This document shows positions 1-6,732 of a DNA stretch of 8,063 nucleotides, one piece after another. The translations under genes were made by a program, and so were the position numbers. The notes below the pieces were generated by a model. The model saw only the letters and a program-made list of their open reading frames with translations. It ran no database searches and was not told the DNA's origin. This DNA comes from Turicibacter sp. UBA7094 (GTDB lineage Bacteria; Bacillota_I; Bacilli_A; MOL361; Turicibacteraceae): the NCBI GenBank assembly GCA_002493395.1, contig DKYS01000096.1, forward strand, positions 1 to 8,063. Direction: 5' to 3'. How positions within the stretch are numbered: position 1 is the first letter of the stretch; every line of letters begins with the position of its first letter.

Positions 1-17
1 GCTCCAAATAGCCAATT

Positions 18-41
18 AACATCCGTAGGGATGTTTTTTTT
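18..41 (+). terminator. Intrinsic terminator of an upstream gene
   Basis: A perfect 7-bp stem (AACATCC / GGATGTT, loop GTAG) runs straight into an unbroken T-run. It is read rightward, so it ends a gene left of the window that is not visible here. Confidence 0.85.
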
Positions 42-58
42 ATTGTTAAAAATAATGT

Positions 59-91
59 AAAGCTTGATAACTATGTTATGAGGCTTTTTTT
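59..91 (+). terminator. Second, tandem intrinsic terminator
   Basis: AAGCTTGATAAC (60-71) pairs with GTTATGAGGCTT (75-86) across a TAT loop, with one G-G mismatch and one U-G pair, and is followed by seven T. It lies about 20 bases after the first terminator and so acts as a back-up. Together the two insulate comFA from upstream transcription. Confidence 0.7.
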
Positions 92-223
92 ATATGAATG
101 AAATCCACTTACTACTTGATTAAACATTTGGAGAACACGTCGCATTAGTTTTTTTATTTATCCTCAATGATATAAAAGGAAATTAGGCTCAGTTTCCGTA
201 TTGTATTATGGAGGTGTTTTTTT
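92..223 (+). promoter_or_regulatory. comFA leader with strong ribosome binding site
   Basis: This gap must carry the comFA promoter, because two terminators precede it. A TATAAA box at 171-176 is the best -10 candidate, but its -35 region is poor, as expected if an activator is needed. I saw no clear ComK AAAA-N5-TTTT pair and no TACGAATA-type SigX box. GGAAA (178-182) and TTTCC (193-197) could form a small hairpin in the leader. The ribosome binding site GGAGGTG at 210-216 sits about 9 bases before the ATG at 224 and is nearly a perfect anti-SD match. Confidence 0.4.
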
Positions 224-1561
224 ATGATAGATATATATGGACGAGAGTGGCTAGAGGATGAGTATTTAGATTTATGTTCTCAGGGGGTGATTAAAGCAAG
301 TGATGTTGAAAAGGTAAAGGGAATTCATGGGAACCGGTGTGAGCGATGCCTAAATCAGTCAACTGATTGGTTTTCTACGTTTACCTATAAGGGAAATTTG
401 ATTACTTATTGTAGACAATGTTTAGATTTTAAAATGATTGATGATGTACACTACCTTTATCGTTCAAAAATTCCCGTTCAAATTACAGAGAGAGCGGGAA
501 TTTTAAATCAAGACTTTCAACTATCATTGTTGCAGCAGAGAGCTTCCAATTTTGCAAAAGAGATATTAAATTCTTACAGTATTGGCATAATATGGGCGGT
601 ATGCGGAGCTGGAAAAACAGAAATGATGTTTGAGACTATCTCGCTTGCTTTGACCCAACAAAAGCGTGTTTGTTGGGCTATTCCACGTGCCGATGTAGTA
701 GTAGAGTTAGTTCCCCGTCTTAAACAGGCTTTCCCAAATGCGAGGGTTGTAGGGCTTCATGGGAATTCAGATGAAAAGCAAAGCTATGCTGATATTGTGA
801 TTACGACAACGCATCAACTCATTCGTTTTTATCAGGCGTTTGATTTATTGATTATTGACGAAGTTGATGCCTTTCCATATACATTTGATGAGATGTTGCC
901 GAGACTGGCTAAAAAGGCATGTAAATCTAAATGTGCAACGATTTATTTATCGGCGACACCTTCTAAGGCGGATCAACGGGCGATAAAGGCGGGGAAGTTA
1001 AAATGTTGTTTAATTCCAGCGAGATATCATTTGCACGCATTAGATATTCCTAAATTTTGTTTTTCAGGAAATTTAGAGTCTTATTTAAAGAAAAAAAAGC
1101 TACCTTGGGTCATCAAAAGGTGGTTTAAAAGGCAGTTATGTTCGAAAAGGCGAGCACTGTTATTTGTTCCGACGATTGAAATGGGATATCGTTTACAGGA
1201 GGCAATAAGAAACTGTTTTAATTTAGAGGTGGAGTATGTTTATTCTAGTGATGAGAATCGACTGAAAAAAGTAGGAGACTTTAAAGAGGGAACAGGGCAA
1301 TTTTTAATTACAACAATGATTTTAGAACGTGGGGTAACCATTGCTAATATTGATGTCGCTATTTTTTCAACAGAGCACGAGGTTTATGAGGAAAGTGCAT
1401 TAGTTCAAATCAGTGGGCGTGTTGGAAGAAATCCAATGTATCCTCATGGCGAAATTATATTTTTTCATTATGGTGTGACTTTAGCAATGGATTCAGCACG
1501 GCGCCAAATTCGGGAGATGAATAAGAGTGCTAAAAGACAACATTTATTAAAGGATGGATGA
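224..1561 (+). CDS. comFA: ComFA, DEAD-box-like ATPase of DNA uptake
   Basis: ComFA is the cytoplasmic ATP-dependent helicase or translocase that helps pull single-stranded transforming DNA through the ComEC channel. The 445-residue protein has the family layout. An N-terminal four-cysteine zinc finger (C39, C42, C63, C66) is followed by Walker A (CGAGKT, 127-132), the DEVD Walker B box (212-215), SAT motif III (243-245), and in the second RecA-like lobe a motif VI QISGRVGR (395-402). All key residues are present and the length is close to the roughly 460 residues of B. subtilis ComFA, so the gene looks intact. The only good start is the ATG at 224, behind GGAGGTG. The stop overlaps the next gene by ATGA, so the two are probably translationally coupled. 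Codon use is mixed, without the strong CGT preference of secA, which suggests low expression. Confidence 0.95.
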   Translation: MIDIYGREWLEDEYLDLCSQGVIKASDVEKVKGIHGNRCERCLNQSTDWFSTFTYKGNLITYCRQCLDFKMIDDVHYLYRSKIPVQITERAGILNQDFQLSLLQQRASNFAKEILNSYSIGIIWAVCGAGKTEMMFETISLALTQQKRVCWAIPRADVVVELVPRLKQAFPNARVVGLHGNSDEKQSYADIVITTTHQLIRFYQAFDLLIIDEVDAFPYTFDEMLPRLAKKACKSKCATIYLSATPSKADQRAIKAGKLKCCLIPARYHLHALDIPKFCFSGNLESYLKKKKLPWVIKRWFKRQLCSKRRALLFVPTIEMGYRLQEAIRNCFNLEVEYVYSSDENRLKKVGDFKEGTGQFLITTMILERGVTIANIDVAIFSTEHEVYEESALVQISGRVGRNPMYPHGEIIFFHYGVTLAMDSARRQIREMNKSAKRQHLLKDG

Positions 1562-1968
1562 TGATGAAATGTCTAGTATGTTTTCAATTAATAACGATTA
1601 ATAATTTTCAGGATATTTTAACAATGGAGGCTCCATGTGTGTGTCATAAATGTAAACAATATTTAATAGGAGGCAAGCAGAATCATCTCTTTAAACAAAC
1701 CGAATGGCTCATGTCTGTGATTGAAAGATTAGAAAAGGGGGATTTTGTATTGCTTCAATTGTTTATTCCTAGATATGTGAAGGAGATTAAAAGACAGTTA
1801 AGATGTAATCAAACGATTACGATTTTAAATATGACAGGGAAGGGTCCATATCCGTGGGGGGAAGTACTGATTGAACAATTAGAAAAAATTTTTTCAAAAA
1901 AGGACATGAATCGGGTTAAGCTAGTTTTGCCACATGAAGTTGAAGAGAATACGATTAGAATTTATTAA
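1558..1968 (+). CDS. Short, divergent ComFC-like competence protein
   Basis: Position directly behind comFA, the ATGA overlap and an N-terminal zinc finger (C5, C8, then C27/C29 and C32) identify this as the comFC slot. Residues near 44-80 resemble the region of ComFC between the zinc finger and the phosphoribosyltransferase (PRT) domain, including a GDF in place of the usual RGDY. The protein is only 136 residues, against about 230-240 for the family. It lacks the second CxxCGR pair and the acidic PRPP-binding loop (a DDxxTTG-type motif). GKGPYPWGEVL near residue 95 may be a remnant of the RGFNQ motif. I found no rest of the PRT domain in the following bases, so this is either a decayed gene or a minimal form. 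Three consecutive ATG codons (1558, 1561, 1564) are possible starts. AAAGGA at 1549-1554 favours the second or third. No obvious terminator follows. Confidence 0.7.
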   Translation: MMMKCLVCFQLITINNFQDILTMEAPCVCHKCKQYLIGGKQNHLFKQTEWLMSVIERLEKGDFVLLQLFIPRYVKEIKRQLRCNQTITILNMTGKGPYPWGEVLIEQLEKIFSKKDMNRVKLVLPHEVEENTIRIY

Positions 1969-2193
1969 AAGGTAATGATTTAGATAAATTTTATAAGCGC
2001 TTTATTAGTATATAATCTCTGTCTTTTGCTTAAAATGAAATGAATCTCTTTTTAATCGTGAGGAGATAGATTGTTTAGTTTTATTCTTTGTTTTAAGGAG
2101 CCCTGAAGTGTTCGACAAAAGTCGGATAACGCTTTCTTAAATGAGGGATTTATATTATAATAGAGGTACATCAGATAGATAGGAGTGATTCTA
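1969..2193 (+). promoter_or_regulatory. hpf promoter region with hairpin
   Basis: This gap holds a perfect -10 box TATAAT at 2156-2161, with only a weak -35 (TTTCTT, 2133-2138, 17-base spacer). Transcription would start near 2168, giving a short leader. Just upstream is a compact hairpin, TTCGAC AAAA GTCGGA (2111-2126), with no T-tail. A second TATAAT at 2011-2016 has no good -35. No clear terminator separates comFC from hpf, so read-through is possible. The hpf ribosome binding site is AGGAGTG at 2181-2187, six bases before the ATG. Confidence 0.5.
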
Positions 2194-2742
2194 ATGAGAA
2201 TTCAAATTAGGGGAGCTAATCGTTTCAATGCAACAGACGCTATTAAAAATTATATTGAGGAAAAAGTGGGAAGTTTACAACGATTCTTACCTACGAACCC
2301 GGATTTAGAGGCTCGCGTGTATATTAAAATCTATGATGTGATTCAGAAAGTAGAAGTGACGATTCCTGGAAACCAATTTATCTTACGAGCAGAAGAGGAA
2401 AGTGATAATTTATATGCAGCGATTGATCTTGTTGTGGATAAATTAGAACGTCAAATTCGTCGTCATAAAACAAAAGCAAATAAAAAAATTCGTGAGCGTG
2501 AGGGCATTAGTGATTACTTCATTACTGTTGATGATCCAGATACTGTGTATAACGAAGAGGATGAGGTACCTTATAAAGTAAAAAATGTTCATTTAAAACC
2601 GATGGATGTTGAAGAGGCTATTATGCAATTAGAGTTATTAGGACATGATTTTTATGTTTATCGCGATATGGCTGTAGATGCCGTTTGCGTTGTCTATCGT
2701 CGCAACGATGGCAAATATGCCGTGATTGAAACAAACAATTAA
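2194..2742 (+). CDS. hpf: Long-form ribosome hibernation promoting factor
   Basis: HPF binds the decoding and tRNA sites of the 30S subunit in slow or starved growth, and through its C-terminal domain dimerises 70S ribosomes into inactive 100S particles. This 182-residue protein has both parts. The N-terminal RaiA/YfiA fold spans about 1-105 and carries the basic stretch KLERQIRRHKTK (83-94). An acidic linker follows, and the C-terminal dimerisation domain (about 128-182) contains LKPM and YRRNDGKY (168-175). It resembles B. subtilis YvyD/HPF throughout. An in-frame GTG at 2185 lies inside the ribosome binding site and is rejected as the start. The frame closes with TAA TAA TAG, three stops in a row. 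CGT is the preferred arginine codon, consistent with high expression. Location just before secA is typical of Bacilli. Confidence 0.96.
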   Translation: MRIQIRGANRFNATDAIKNYIEEKVGSLQRFLPTNPDLEARVYIKIYDVIQKVEVTIPGNQFILRAEEESDNLYAAIDLVVDKLERQIRRHKTKANKKIREREGISDYFITVDDPDTVYNEEDEVPYKVKNVHLKPMDVEEAIMQLELLGHDFYVYRDMAVDAVCVVYRRNDGKYAVIETNN

Positions 2743-2757
2743 TAATAGGAAATTAAC

Positions 2758-2788
2758 AAAAAAGACTATCTTACGCGATAGTCTTTTT
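2758..2788 (+). terminator. Intrinsic terminator of hpf
   Basis: A perfect stem GACTATC / GATAGTC with loop TTACGC is flanked by A6 on the left and T5 on the right, so the A and T runs extend the stem to about 12 bp. The symmetry means it could also work leftward. It separates hpf from secA, which therefore needs its own promoter. Confidence 0.9.
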
Positions 2789-2990
2789 ATATTATTGTGA
2801 AAAATGATGGAATCTGTGGGGATGTGGGGATTTAATAAAAATATTAAAAATGAAATGACAAAAATTAGGTGAAGTTATGCATCGGACAGGTTTTTTTGTG
2901 TACATGTTTAGTTAAAAGTGGTAACATTATGTTAATAACGGAGTATTAGCTAGTACAGCTTAATTCAGATATGGACAAGGAGCGATGATG
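2789..2990 (+). promoter_or_regulatory. secA upstream region
   Basis: About 200 bases without a gene. It contains a tandem TGTGGGGA pair (2815-2830), then an AT-only dyad TTTAATA AAAA TATTAAA (2831-2848). A weak promoter candidate is TGTACA (2899-2904), 17 bases, TAACAT (2922-2927), each matching consensus at 4 of 6 positions. The word TAAAAGTGGT (2913-2922) also occurs before prfB and luxS. The ribosome binding site AAGGAG (2977-2982) precedes three consecutive ATG codons and fits best with the third at 2991 (8-base spacer). Confidence 0.35.
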
Positions 2991-5510
2991 ATGATTTCAG
3001 CAATCAAGAAAATGTTAGATCCAAGTGTTAAAGTATTAAAGCGTGCTGATAAGATAGCGGATGCGATCATTGCATTAGAACCTCATATGCAAGGTCTAAC
3101 AGACGAGCAATTAAAAAATAAAACTTTAGAATTTAAAGAACGAATTGAAAAGGGAGAAACGTTAGATGATTTATTAGTTGAAGCCTTTGCGGTGGTTCGT
3201 GAGGCTTCAACGCGTGTATTAGGGATGACACCATATAAAGTTCAAATTATTGGTGGTATTGCATTACATGGCGGAAATATTGCCGAGATGAAAACAGGAG
3301 AGGGGAAAACATTAACCTCGACGATGCCTGCTTATTTAAATGCGTTAGATGGAAAGGGTGTCCATATTATCACGGTTAATGAATATTTAGCAAGTCGTGA
3401 TGCGCGTGAAATGGGAGAACTTTATCGTTGGCTTGGATTAACGGTCGGTTTAAACTTAACAGGTATGACTTCTGAGGAGAAGAAATTGCAGTATGCGTGT
3501 GATATTACCTATTCAACGAATAATGAATTAGGTTTCGATTATCTACGTGATCACATGGTTTTATATGCAAAACAGATGGTACAACGTAAACTTAATTATG
3601 CGATTGTGGATGAGGTCGATTCTATTTTAATCGATGAAGCACGTACACCATTAATTATTTCAGGTGGACAAAAGCGTACTGCTAACCTATATGTTCATGC
3701 GGATCATTTTGTTAAAACGCTAAAGGACGAGGAAGATTACAACATTGATATCAAAACCAAAAATGTTCAGTTGAATGAAGGCGGGATTGAAAAGGCAGAG
3801 CGAGCCTTCCGTATTGATAATTTATATGATATTAAACATGCGGTTTTGTTACACCACATCAATAATGCGTTAAAAGCAAATTATATTATGGCACGCGATG
3901 TGGATTATGTTGTTCAGGAAGATGAGATTGTGATTGTTGATCAATTTACTGGTCGTTTGATGAAGGGGCGTGCTTATTCTGAAGGATTGCACCAAGCGAT
4001 TCAAGCAAAAGAAGGGGTTTCAATTAAACAAGAAACGTCAACTTTAGCAACAATTACTTTCCAAAATTTATTTAGATTATATAGTAAGTTATCAGGGATG
4101 ACGGGAACGGCCAAAACAGAAGAGGAAGAATTTAGAAATATTTATAATATGATGGTTGTTGAAATTCCAACCAATCGTCCAATTGCACGTTTCGATGCAC
4201 CAGATTTAGTCTATAAGGATATGAATGCGAAGTTTAATGCGGTTGTCGAGGATGTTATTGAGCGTCATAAAAAGGGACAGCCGGTTTTACTTGGAACGGT
4301 AGCGGTGGAGACATCAGAATATATCTCTCAATTATTAAAGCGTAAGGGAATCCCACATAACGTTTTAAATGCCAAAAATCACGAACGTGAGGCCGAAATT
4401 ATTATGGATGCTGGGAAGCAGGGAGCGGTTACGATTGCAACCAATATGGCAGGTCGAGGAACGGATATTAAATTAACAGATGAAGTTAAAGAATTAGGTG
4501 GACTAGCCGTGATTGGAACAGAGCGTCATGAATCACGCCGTATTGATAATCAGTTGCGCGGACGTTCGGGTCGTCAAGGGGATCCGGGATATACTCGTTT
4601 TTATTTATCTTTCCAAGATGAGCTTATGCGCCGCTTTGGTTCAGACCGTATGCATGCTATGGTAGATAAGCTAGGGATGGATGAAAATGAGCCAATTGAA
4701 AGTAAAATGGTTACAAAAGCAGTAGAATCTGCACAGAAACGTGTGGAAGGAAATAACTATGATACGCGTAAAAACCTTCTTGAGTATGATGATGTGATTC
4801 GCCGTCAGCGTGAGGTAATCTATGGACAACGTCAGGATATTTTAGAAACAGAGGATTTAACTGAAATTATTTTTGGAATGGTTAACTCGTCGGTGACTCG
4901 TTTAGTGCACAACTTTTCACATCAAACTCAAGATAATCAAAAGGGAGATCAAGCGTATAACTATGAAGGACTACTTGTTTATTTAAACACGAATTTCTTC
5001 CCAGTTAATAAAGTAACGCGTACAGCGATTGAAGGTAAGACAGAGGAGCAATTAATTGATTATGTGACAGGACTTGTGAAAGAAGATTACCGTCAGAAGC
5101 AACAATCGATTGATGAATCTGTTTTCCATGAATTCCAAAAGGTTATTGTTTTACGCGTCGTTGATACGCATTGGATGAATCATATTGATGCGATGGATGC
5201 TCTACGTCAAGGAATCCATTTACGTTCTTATGGACAAATTAACCCTCTACATGAATATCAAAGTGAAGGATTTGAGATGTTTAATCGTTTAATTGAACGT
5301 ATTGAAGATGATGTGACACGTTATATTATTCGTGCAGAGATTCGTCAAAATCTTCAACGTGAAGAAGTCGCTAAACCGATTGCGACGAATAGTTCTAAGG
5401 AAGAGAAAAAAAGACCACTGACGAGAGTATCTAAAAAGATTGGACGTAATGAAGAATGTTCATGCGGAAGTGGTAAAAAATACAAAAATTGTTGTGGACA
5501 ACACGAATAG
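2991..5510 (+). CDS. secA: SecA, preprotein translocase ATPase
   Basis: SecA is the peripheral ATPase that pushes unfolded secretory proteins through SecYEG. From the ATG at 2991 the protein has 839 residues and follows B. subtilis SecA nearly end to end. The Walker A MKTGEGKT spans 100-107 with K106, and DEVD is at 207-210. LRGRSGRQGDPG in the second nucleotide-binding lobe is followed by the helical scaffold and wing regions. The C-terminal zinc-binding SEC-C motif has C823, C825, C834 and C835 and ends GSGKKYKNCCGQHE. Two extra in-frame ATGs lie at 2985 and 2988. I prefer 2991 because of ribosome binding site spacing and because it puts MLDP and the Walker lysine at the same positions as in B. 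subtilis. CGT dominates among arginine codons, as expected of an essential, strongly expressed gene. This is the housekeeping SecA1 type: no sign of truncation or an accessory SecA2. Confidence 0.98.
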   Translation: MISAIKKMLDPSVKVLKRADKIADAIIALEPHMQGLTDEQLKNKTLEFKERIEKGETLDDLLVEAFAVVREASTRVLGMTPYKVQIIGGIALHGGNIAEMKTGEGKTLTSTMPAYLNALDGKGVHIITVNEYLASRDAREMGELYRWLGLTVGLNLTGMTSEEKKLQYACDITYSTNNELGFDYLRDHMVLYAKQMVQRKLNYAIVDEVDSILIDEARTPLIISGGQKRTANLYVHADHFVKTLKDEEDYNIDIKTKNVQLNEGGIEKAERAFRIDNLYDIKHAVLLHHINNALKANYIMARDVDYVVQEDEIVIVDQFTGRLMKGRAYSEGLHQAIQAKEGVSIKQETSTLATITFQNLFRLYSKLSGMTGTAKTEEEEFRNIYNMMVVEIPTNRPIARFDAPDLVYKDMNAKFNAVVEDVIERHKKGQPVLLGTVAVETSEYISQLLKRKGIPHNVLNAKNHEREAEIIMDAGKQGAVTIATNMAGRGTDIKLTDEVKELGGLAVIGTERHESRRIDNQLRGRSGRQGDPGYTRFYLSFQDELMRRFGSDRMHAMVDKLGMDENEPIESKMVTKAVESAQKRVEGNNYDTRKNLLEYDDVIRRQREVIYGQRQDILETEDLTEIIFGMVNSSVTRLVHNFSHQTQDNQKGDQAYNYEGLLVYLNTNFFPVNKVTRTAIEGKTEEQLIDYVTGLVKEDYRQKQQSIDESVFHEFQKVIVLRVVDTHWMNHIDAMDALRQGIHLRSYGQINPLHEYQSEGFEMFNRLIERIEDDVTRYIIRAEIRQNLQREEVAKPIATNSSKEEKKRPLTRVSKKIGRNEECSCGSGKKYKNCCGQHE

Positions 5511-5545
5511 TTTTTGAGAAGGAACATAGTAATTAACGGCGGGGG

Positions 5546-5587
5546 AGCAGTCACTCTTTATCATGTAAAAAGTGACTGCTTCTTATC
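5546..5587 (+). terminator. Hairpin after secA, probable weak terminator
   Basis: AGCAGTCACT (5546-5555) pairs perfectly with AGTGACTGCT (5571-5580), and TTT/AAA inside can lengthen the stem past a bulged C. The tail is TCTTATC, not a true T-run, so termination may be partial and prfB may be read from secA. A near-direct repeat of the loop and 3' arm follows at 5583-5598, giving a possible alternative fold. Confidence 0.55.
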
Positions 5588-5634
5588 ACGTAAAAGTGGT
5601 GTTTATAACGACTATAAAAAAAGTGGTGATTGAA
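5588..5634 (+). promoter_or_regulatory. prfB leader and ribosome binding site
   Basis: The stretch AAGTGGTGAT (5621-5630) matches 8 of 10 bases of the extended SD AGGAGGTGAT and decides the prfB start at 5635, with about 8 bases between the core and the ATG. AAAAGTGGT occurs twice in this leader (5592-5600 and 5619-5627). TATAAC (5604-5609) and TATAAA (5613-5618) could serve as -10 boxes, but neither has a good -35. Confidence 0.45.
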
Positions 5635-6732
5635 ATGGAAATTCATGAAATACGGTCTGAGATTAAAAAAATGTCTGAGCGAATTTCTCAGTTTAAAGAG
5701 TCCTTGAACGTCGATGAAAAGGAATCTCGGATAAAAGAATATGAACAAACGATGCAAGAGTCAGGTTTTTGGGACGATCGCAGAAAAGCGCAAGAAGTTA
5801 TTAATGCGGCTAATGCCCTTAAGGAAAAGGTGTCTTCCTTTTATAATTTAGAAGCGGAAGTTGAAGAGTTAGCCATTGCCTTTGAATTAATTCAAGAGGA
5901 ATCGGATGAAGAACTTCAACTTGAATTAGAGTCACAAATCCATGAGGTTAGCGAGAAGTTGAATGCGTTTGAGTTAGAGATTTTATTGAGCGGTCCATAC
6001 GATGGGAATAATGCTATTTTAGAGTTGCATCCAGGTGCAGGAGGAACAGAATCTCAAGATTGGGCAGAAATGCTTTATAGAATGTACACTCGATATGCTG
6101 AGCGAAAAGGATTTAAGATAGAGGTATTGGATTATTTAGTTGGAGAAGAAGCGGGAATTAAAAGTGTGACCATTAAGATTAAGGGAACAAATGCCTTTGG
6201 TTATTTTAAAGCTGAGCGAGGGGTTCACCGTCTCGTTCGTATTTCACCATTTGATTCCGGAGGACGTCGACATACCTCTTTCTGTTCTTGCGATGTAATG
6301 CCGGAATTTTCTGGTGATATTGATATTGAAATTCGCAGTGAGGATTTAAAAATCGATACTTATCGTGCGAGTGGTGCTGGAGGACAGCATATTAATACAA
6401 CCGATTCTGCTGTTCGTATTACCCATTTGCCAACGAATACAATTGTGACATGTCAGAACCAACGGTCACAAATTAAAAACCGAGAAGCGGCGATGGAAAT
6501 GTTAAAATCTAAGCTTTATCAGCGAAAGTTAGAGGAACAGGAAGCCGAATTGGCTAAAATCCGTGGAGAAGTGAAAGAGATTGGATGGGGAAGTCAAATT
6601 CGTTCCTATGTTTTTCATCCTTATTCATTAGTTAAAGATCATCGAACGTCATATGAGGTTGGAAATGTGCAAGCCGTTATGGATGGAGATTTAGATGGCT
6701 TTATCGATGCTTATTTAAGACATAGTTTGTAA
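5635..6732 (+). CDS. prfB: Peptide chain release factor 2, no frameshift
   Basis: RF2 reads UGA and UAA in the ribosomal A site and triggers hydrolysis of peptidyl-tRNA. The 365-residue protein has the stop-reading tripeptide SPF (204-206), which marks RF2 rather than RF1 (PxT), and the catalytic GGQ (249-251), within a complete class I release factor. Start at 5635 gives MEIHEIRSEI, matching the family N-terminus. The longer frame from GTG 5572 would begin inside a hairpin and is rejected. Most bacterial prfB genes need a +1 frameshift at CTT TGA C near codon 25. Here codons 23-25 read TCC TTG AAC and the frame stays open, so RF2 should be made without that autoregulation. Length equals that of the frameshifted B. 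subtilis product within a residue. It follows secA, as in many Bacilli. Confidence 0.97.
   Translation: MEIHEIRSEIKKMSERISQFKESLNVDEKESRIKEYEQTMQESGFWDDRRKAQEVINAANALKEKVSSFYNLEAEVEELAIAFELIQEESDEELQLELESQIHEVSEKLNAFELEILLSGPYDGNNAILELHPGAGGTESQDWAEMLYRMYTRYAERKGFKIEVLDYLVGEEAGIKSVTIKIKGTNAFGYFKAERGVHRLVRISPFDSGGRRHTSFCSCDVMPEFSGDIDIEIRSEDLKIDTYRASGAGGQHINTTDSAVRITHLPTNTIVTCQNQRSQIKNREAAMEMLKSKLYQRKLEEQEAELAKIRGEVKEIGWGSQIRSYVFHPYSLVKDHRTSYEVGNVQAVMDGDLDGFIDAYLRHSL

Noticed and set aside
1995..2002. Perfect palindrome AAGCGCTT after comFC
   Set aside because: It has no spacer, no T-tail and no partner site, and 8-base palindromes occur by chance at this scale.
1900..2110. A frameshifted remainder of the comFC phosphoribosyltransferase domain
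   Set aside because: I read the forward frames after 1900 and saw no DDxxTTG-like motif, so a simple frameshift does not account for the short protein.
2185..2193. HPF start at GTG 2185
   Set aside because: The GTG is part of the AGGAGTG ribosome binding site. ATG 2194 is correctly spaced and gives the usual MRIQI start.
5354..5554. 66-codon open frame on the minus strand
   Set aside because: It lies opposite the secA 3' end and the hairpin after it, resembles no protein I know, and is explained as a shadow of secA.
5572..5634. N-terminal extension of RF2 from GTG 5572
   Set aside because: The GTG is inside the hairpin stem without a ribosome binding site, while ATG 5635 has an 8-of-10 SD match and gives the family N-terminus.
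5551..5757. 68-codon open frame on the minus strand
   Set aside because: It lies opposite the prfB leader and N-terminus, and its Phe- and His-rich composition is what the reverse of this AT-rich coding sequence gives.
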